Assembly: GCA_024510845.1 (NCBI GenBank)
Contig: JANEMA010000003.1
Coordinates: 1-64,000 of the forward strand
Length of the DNA: 64,000 bases
Direction of reading: 5' to 3'
From: Gammaproteobacteria bacterium
GTDB taxonomy: Bacteria; Pseudomonadota; Gammaproteobacteria; Chromatiales; Chromatiaceae
Shown here: positions 57,246-64,000 of the stretch, in pieces
Layout of the letters: the number at the start of each line of letters is the position of its first letter
Position numbering within the stretch: position 1 is the stretch's first letter
Notes under the pieces: generated by a model
Seen by the model: the letters and a program-made list of their open reading frames with translations, nothing else
What the model was told of the DNA's origin: nothing
Databases searched by the model: none
Position numbers and translations under genes: made by a program

Positions 57246-59107
57246 GAATCGTCGTTTCCGTGGTTGGATCCGGGGCCGTAGATGCGCGGCAGCAGCCAAG
57301 CGTCCATCAGCTTGCGTGCTACCGGGGCGGCGGTGGCTCCGCCGTGGCCCCCGTTCTCGACCACCACCGCGACGGCGATCTGCGGGTCGTCGGCGGGTGC
57401 GTAGCCGATGAACAGCGCGTGGTCGCGGAGTTTGTGAGCAACGTTCTTTTCGTTGTACTCGTCTTCCTGACTGACGGTGAAAACCTGGGCAGTACCGGTT
57501 TTGCCTGCAATGGCGTAGAGCTTGGTACGAATGCGTCGTGCGGTGCCGCGTAGCCCCTCGACGACATGGCGCATGGCACGCCGCACGTTGTCCCAGTTGG
57601 CTTGAGATGCTATGGGGACGCTGGTTTCCCTCGGTAGGATGGGGTGGCGCTTGCCGTTGCCCCGGTTCTGCAGGTAATCCACCACGTGCGGGGTCATCAG
57701 GTGGCCGTTGTTGGCGATGGCGGCGGTGGCGATGGCCAGCTGCAGGGGGGTGGTCAGAAAATACCCCTGGCCGATGCCGGCGATGACGGTTTCGCCCGGG
57801 TGCCAGGGTTGGTGCCGGGTGCGGCGTTTCCAGTCGCGTGAAGGCAGGATGCCACGTGACTCGCCATCCATGTCCACGCCACTGCGGCGGCCAAAGCCGA
57901 ACTGGCCGAGATAGTCGCTCATGGTGTCGATGCCCAGGTTGAAGGCCAGCTTGTAGTAGTACACGTCACACGACTGGGTGATGGCTGCATCGATGTCCAT
58001 GGAGCCATGCCCGCCTTTTTTCCAGTCGCGGTACTTGTGTTCGTGTCCCGGCAGCTGGAAGGAGCCAGGGCAGTAGTAGCTGGTGTCGTAGCGGATCACG
58101 CCGGCCTCCAGGCCGGCCAGACCGATGAAGGGTTTGATCGTGGAGCCTGGCGGGTACTGGCCGCGCAGGGCACGGTTGTAGAGCGGTCGGTAGCGGTCGG
58201 TCTGCAAGGTCATGTAGGCGTGTCGACTGATGCCCTCCACGAACAGGTTGGGGTCGTAGCCCGGCTTGCTGACCAGTGCGAGGATGCCACCGCTGTGTGG
58301 GTCGATGGCCACCACCGCGCCGTTGTGGTCACCCAGGGCCTCCAGCGCGATCTGCTGCAGGTCGATGTCCAGGTGTAGGTGCAGGTCCTGCCCGGGTTGT
58401 GGTGGGGTTTCATCGAGGATGCGCACCACTCGTCCCGACGAGTTCACCTCAACCTGCTGGACGCCAATCGCTCCGTGCAGTGTGGCCTCGTAGCTTTTTT
58501 CGATACCGGTCTTGCCGATGTGGTTGGTGCCGGTATAGTTGGAGGTGTCGATGGTTTTGATATCACGGCTGCTGATGCGTCCCACATAACCCAGAAGGTG
58601 TGAGGTAACCTCGGCAAAGGGATAGTGGCGCAGTAGTTTGGCCTTGATCTCGACGCCAGGGAACTGGTGACGCACCACAGCGAAGCGTGCGGTTTCCTCG
58701 ATGTCGAGGTTGACGCGGATGGGAATACTGTCGAAGCGCCGTTTGTGTCGGCGCAGGTGGTTGAAGCGTTCTCGGTCGTCGGCATCGAGGGTGATGTAGT
58801 GCGAAAGTCGTTCCAGGGTGGCATCGATGTCCTTTACCTGTTCTGGTACCAGTTCCAGGTTGTAGGCGGGCCGGTTCTGCGCCAGCAGAACGCCGTTGCG
58901 GTCGAAGATCAGGCCGCGGGTGGGCGCGAGTGTGATCAGCTTGATCCGGTTGTCCTTGGACAGGGTGGTGAAGTGCTGGTGTTCGATCACCTGCAGTTGC
59001 ACCAGGCGGGCGCTCAGGCCCAGCAGGGCCAGCATGATCAGTAGGGCGGCAATGATGACGCGTCCGAGAAAGTTCTGTTCCTCGCGGATGTGGTCCTTGA
59101 TCCGCAT
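57242..59107 (-). CDS. mrdA: Penicillin-binding protein 2
   Basis: GLIFDRNGVLLAQNRPAYNLELVPEQ...YPPGSTIKPFIGLAGLE (SxxK)...ITQSCDVYYYKLA (SxN)...IAGKTGTAQVF (KTG). Confidence 0.97.
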   Translation of the reverse strand: MRIKDHIREEQNFLGRVIIAALLIMLALLGLSARLVQLQVIEHQHFTTLSKDNRIKLITLAPTRGLIFDRNGVLLAQNRPAYNLELVPEQVKDIDATLERLSHYITLDADDRERFNHLRRHKRRFDSIPIRVNLDIEETARFAVVRHQFPGVEIKAKLLRHYPFAEVTSHLLGYVGRISSRDIKTIDTSNYTGTNHIGKTGIEKSYEATLHGAIGVQQVEVNSSGRVVRILDETPPQPGQDLHLHLDIDLQQIALEALGDHNGAVVAIDPHSGGILALVSKPGYDPNLFVEGISRHAYMTLQTDRYRPLYNRALRGQYPPGSTIKPFIGLAGLEAGVIRYDTSYYCPGSFQLPGHEHKYRDWKKGGHGSMDIDAAITQSCDVYYYKLAFNLGIDTMSDYLGQFGFGRRSGVDMDGESRGILPSRDWKRRTRHQPWHPGETVIAGIGQGYFLTTPLQLAIATAAIANNGHLMTPHVVDYLQNRGNGKRHPILPRETSVPIASQANWDNVRRAMRHVVEGLRGTARRIRTKLYAIAGKTGTAQVFTVSQEDEYNEKNVAHKLRDHALFIGYAPADDPQIAVAVVVENGGHGGATAAPVARKLMDAWLLPRIYGPGSNHGNDDS

Positions 59108-59111
59108 GGTC

Positions 59112-59587
59112 TCAGGTCACCTTGAATTGGCGATGGACGTTGTGCAGGATCACGAATACCCAGGGCCACAGCAGGGCGCTCACCAGAGGAATGGTCCAGT
59201 AGCGCAGTGCCGCAGGAGCGGCGGCAGTGGCCGCCGTTACCCAGAGCGACAGCATGTGTTCCATGACCAGAAGAACCAGTATCGCGAAGGTTTGTTGCCA
59301 CAGTGGAAAGATGCGGATCCGCGTATGCAGTTGTACCGAGAGATAGGCCACCAGCGACAGTCCCAGTGCATGCTGTCCCAACAGTGTGTTGGTGAGCACG
59401 TCGAGCAGCAGGCCCAGGACGAAGCCGGTACCCACACTGATGCGGTGCGGTAAGGCCAGGCACCAGTAGATCAACACCAGCACTGCCCACTGTGGGCGAA
59501 ATGCGCGTGCCCACTCCGGCAGAGGCAGGATCATCAGCAGCAGGGCCATGCCCAGTGACGTCCAGACCACGCTGATGCTGCGTCCGT

Positions 59588-59591
<4 letters not shown>
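59112..59591 (-). CDS. mreD: Rod shape-determining protein MreD
   Basis: 159 aa multi-TM protein; GTGFVLGLLLDVLTNTLLGQHALGLSLVAYLSVQLH; between mreC and mrdA. Confidence 0.93.
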
Positions 59592-61574
<1,983 letters not shown>

Positions 61575-61809
61575 TCATCCAGTGGCAAATCCGTGCCCGG
61601 GCGGCAAGTTCGGATTTGATGTTGGTCGAGCAGCCCTTTGGCCGCGATTCATGTGAACTAATCTAACAAGTGCCCGCGGCTGGAGGCAAGCGGGCATGTT
61701 CCGCTTCCGGGCGGCTGTGCGTCGATTGTGGTGGCCTGTCGCCGGCTGGCCGGAGCCGGGGCGGATGTGGTAATTTCCCGCCTTCTCCGAGCTGTTCCAA
61801 GGCAGATCC

Positions 61810-62097
61810 ATGTCCCTGAGTTCCGACGACGTCCACAAGATCGCCCACCTGGCCCGCTTGGCGGTGAGTGACGAGGAGGCCGAGGCGCTGTGCCGCGACC
61901 TGTCCAACATCCTCGGCCTGGTCGAGCAGATGGCGGCGGTGGACACCTCGGCCATCGAGCCCATGGCCCATCCGCTGGCCATGCATCAGCGCCTGCGCCC
62001 CGACGAGGTCACCGAGAGCGACCGGCGTGACCTCTACCTGCGCAATGCCCCGGCGGCCGAGAATGGCCTGTTCCTGGTGCCGTGCGTGATCGAGTGA
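61810..62097 (+). CDS. gatC: Asp-tRNA(Asn)/Glu-tRNA(Gln) amidotransferase subunit C
   Basis: [56 protein letters not shown]. Confidence 0.96.
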   Translation: MSLSSDDVHKIAHLARLAVSDEEAEALCRDLSNILGLVEQMAAVDTSAIEPMAHPLAMHQRLRPDEVTESDRRDLYLRNAPAAENGLFLVPCVIE

Positions 62098-62111
62098 GGC
62101 GGGAGCGAGGC

Positions 62112-63566
62112 ATGCACCACAAGACCTTGGCCGAATTGTCCGCCGGGCTGGCCGCCGGCGAATTCTCCAGTGTCGAGCTGACGCGGCATTTTCTCGAGCG
62201 CATCCGCGCCCATGACGAGCGCCTCAACAGCTTCATCACCGTCACCGAGGAGCAGGCGCTGGCTGCCGCCGAGGCCGTCGATGCGCGCCGTGCCGCCGGT
62301 GAGGCCGGCCCGCTGACCGGTATCCCGCTGGCGCACAAGGACATCTTCTGCACCTTGGATGTGCGCACCAGCTGTGGCTCGCGCATGCTCGACAATTTCG
62401 TCTCGCCCTATGACGCCACCGTGGTCGAGCGGCTGGCCGCCGCCGGCATGGTGATGCTGGGCAAGACCAACATGGACGAGTTCGCCATGGGCTCGTCGAA
62501 CGAGACCAGTTGCTACGGCCCGGTGCACAACCCCTGGGACACCGAGCGGGTGCCGGGCGGTTCCTCGGGCGGCTCGGCCGCAGCGGTGGCTGCCCGGCTC
62601 ACCCCGGTGGCCACCGGTACCGACACCGGCGGTTCCATCCGCCAGCCTGCTGCGCTCACCGGCATTACCGGGCTCAAGCCCACCTACGGCCGCTGTTCGC
62701 GCTGGGGCATGATCGCCTTTGCCTCCTCGCTGGATCAGGCCGGCCCCATGGCGCGCACTGCCGAAGACTGCGCCCTGCTGCTGTCGGGGATGGCTGGTTT
62801 CGACCCGCGCGACTCCACCAGTGCCGAGCGCCCGGTGGACGACTACCTGGCTGCGCTGGACCGCCCCCTCGACGGTCTGAAGGTCGGCCTGGTGCGTGAG
62901 TTCATGGCGCAGGATGGTCTGCACTCCGGCGTGGCCGCGGCCACCGAGGCGGTGCTCGAGGAACTGAAGCGCCAGGGTGCCGAGGTGGTCGAGGTGAGCC
63001 TGCCGCATGCGCATCTCTCGGTGCCAGCCTACTACGTGGTGGCACCGGCGGAATGTTCGTCCAACCTGTCGCGCTTCGATGGCGTACGCTTCGGTCCTCG
63101 CTGCGAGGATCCGAAGGACCTCGAGGACCTGTACAAGCGATCGCGCTCCGAGGGTTTCGGCGCCGAGGTCAAGCGGCGCATCCTGATCGGTGCCTACGCG
63201 CTGTCTGCCGGCTACTACGATGCCTATTACCTGAAGGCGCAGCAGGTGCGGCAGCTGATCGCGCAGGATTTCCGCGTCGCCTTCGAACAGGTGGACTTGA
63301 TCGTCAGCCCCACCACACCGGACGTGGCCTTCCCGCTGGGCGCCAAGACCGATGACCCGGTGGCCATGTACCTGCAGGACATCTACACCATCGCGGTCAA
63401 CCTCGCCGGGTTGCCGGCCATCTCCATCCCCGCGCCGGCCGCCGACGGTCTGCCCACCGGTTTCCAGATGATCGGCAACCACTTCGACGAAGCCTGCCTG
63501 CTCAACGTGGCGCACCGCCTCCAGCAGGCGACCGACTGGCACCGGCACGCCCCGGAGGGATTCTGA
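62112..63566 (+). CDS. gatA: Asp-tRNA(Asn)/Glu-tRNA(Gln) amidotransferase subunit A
   Basis: Amidase signature [54 protein letters not shown]-type sequence. Confidence 0.98.
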   Translation: MHHKTLAELSAGLAAGEFSSVELTRHFLERIRAHDERLNSFITVTEEQALAAAEAVDARRAAGEAGPLTGIPLAHKDIFCTLDVRTSCGSRMLDNFVSPYDATVVERLAAAGMVMLGKTNMDEFAMGSSNETSCYGPVHNPWDTERVPGGSSGGSAAAVAARLTPVATGTDTGGSIRQPAALTGITGLKPTYGRCSRWGMIAFASSLDQAGPMARTAEDCALLLSGMAGFDPRDSTSAERPVDDYLAALDRPLDGLKVGLVREFMAQDGLHSGVAAATEAVLEELKRQGAEVVEVSLPHAHLSVPAYYVVAPAECSSNLSRFDGVRFGPRCEDPKDLEDLYKRSRSEGFGAEVKRRILIGAYALSAGYYDAYYLKAQQVRQLIAQDFRVAFEQVDLIVSPTTPDVAFPLGAKTDDPVAMYLQDIYTIAVNLAGLPAISIPAPAADGLPTGFQMIGNHFDEACLLNVAHRLQQATDWHRHAPEGF

Positions 63567-63567
63567 G

Positions 63568-64000
63568 ATGCAATGGGAAGTCGTCATCGGTCTGGAGATC
63601 CACACCCAGCTGGCCACCCGTTCCAAGATCTTCTCGGGTTCGTCCACCGCCTTCGGCGCCGGGCCCAACACCCAGGCCTCGCTGATCGACCTGGGCATGC
63701 CCGGCACCCTGCCGGTGCTGAACCGGCGCGCGGTGGAGTACGCCGTGCGCTTCGCGAAGGCCATCGGTGCCGAGCTGGGCGAGCGCTCGGTGTTCGCGCG
63801 CAAGAACTACTTCTACCCCGATCTGCCCAAGGGCTACCAGATCAGCCAGTTCGAGCTGCCCATCGTCGGTCGTGGCCAGGTGGAGATCGTGCTCGATGAT
63901 GACGGCGTGAAGACGGTCGGTGTGACCCGTGCCCACCTCGAGGAAGACGCTGGCAAGTCGCTGCACGAGGATTTCCACGGCATGACCGGCATCGACCTCA
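63568..64000 (+). CDS. gatB: Asp-tRNA(Asn)/Glu-tRNA(Gln) amidotransferase subunit B (truncated by window end)
   Basis: [52 protein letters not shown]...[21 protein letters not shown]. Confidence 0.98.
   Translation, partial: MQWEVVIGLEIHTQLATRSKIFSGSSTAFGAGPNTQASLIDLGMPGTLPVLNRRAVEYAVRFAKAIGAELGERSVFARKNYFYPDLPKGYQISQFELPIVGRGQVEIVLDDDGVKTVGVTRAHLEEDAGKSLHEDFHGMTGIDL

Overview
The window reads as a GC-rich chromosomal segment of a gammaproteobacterium, probably a sulfur oxidizer (inferred from a SoxXA-binding/SoxK-like protein, DsrE-family proteins and overall gene content). Most of it is dense housekeeping sequence: gcvPB-dgkA; mutY-yggX; ubiD-hemY-hemX-hemD-hemC; hemF-tsaC-topA-smg-dprA-lysM; def-fmt-rsmB-DUF4390-ntrY-ntrX-trkA; trkH; polA; a PPi-type phosphofructokinase; an adenylate-kinase-like gene; recQ; sprT; rhlB/trxA/rho; murU; nhaA; phnA-lipA-lipB-ybeD-dat-dacA-rlpA-mltB-rodA-mrdA-mreDCB; and gatCAB (gatB truncated by the window end). 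The accessory or decayed parts are IS5-type transposase remnants (1-0.65 kb, 1.6-1.8 kb, 34.1-34.6 kb), a frameshifted ECF sigma gene, a frameshifted DUF302-like gene and an internally deleted gloA. I see no CRISPR array, rRNA, convincing tRNA, prophage or defence island. The best candidate for an under-described system is the minus-strand operon at 5.9-7.7 kb: an ECF sigma factor, a membrane anti-sigma-like protein whose C-terminal part is a DsrE-like domain, and a secreted DsrE-like protein, preceded by an ECF-type promoter motif. The second-best is an adenylate-kinase-like protein with a histone-H1-like Lys/Ala tail near a PPi-type phosphofructokinase. All family assignments are by eye from the translations; no searches were run.
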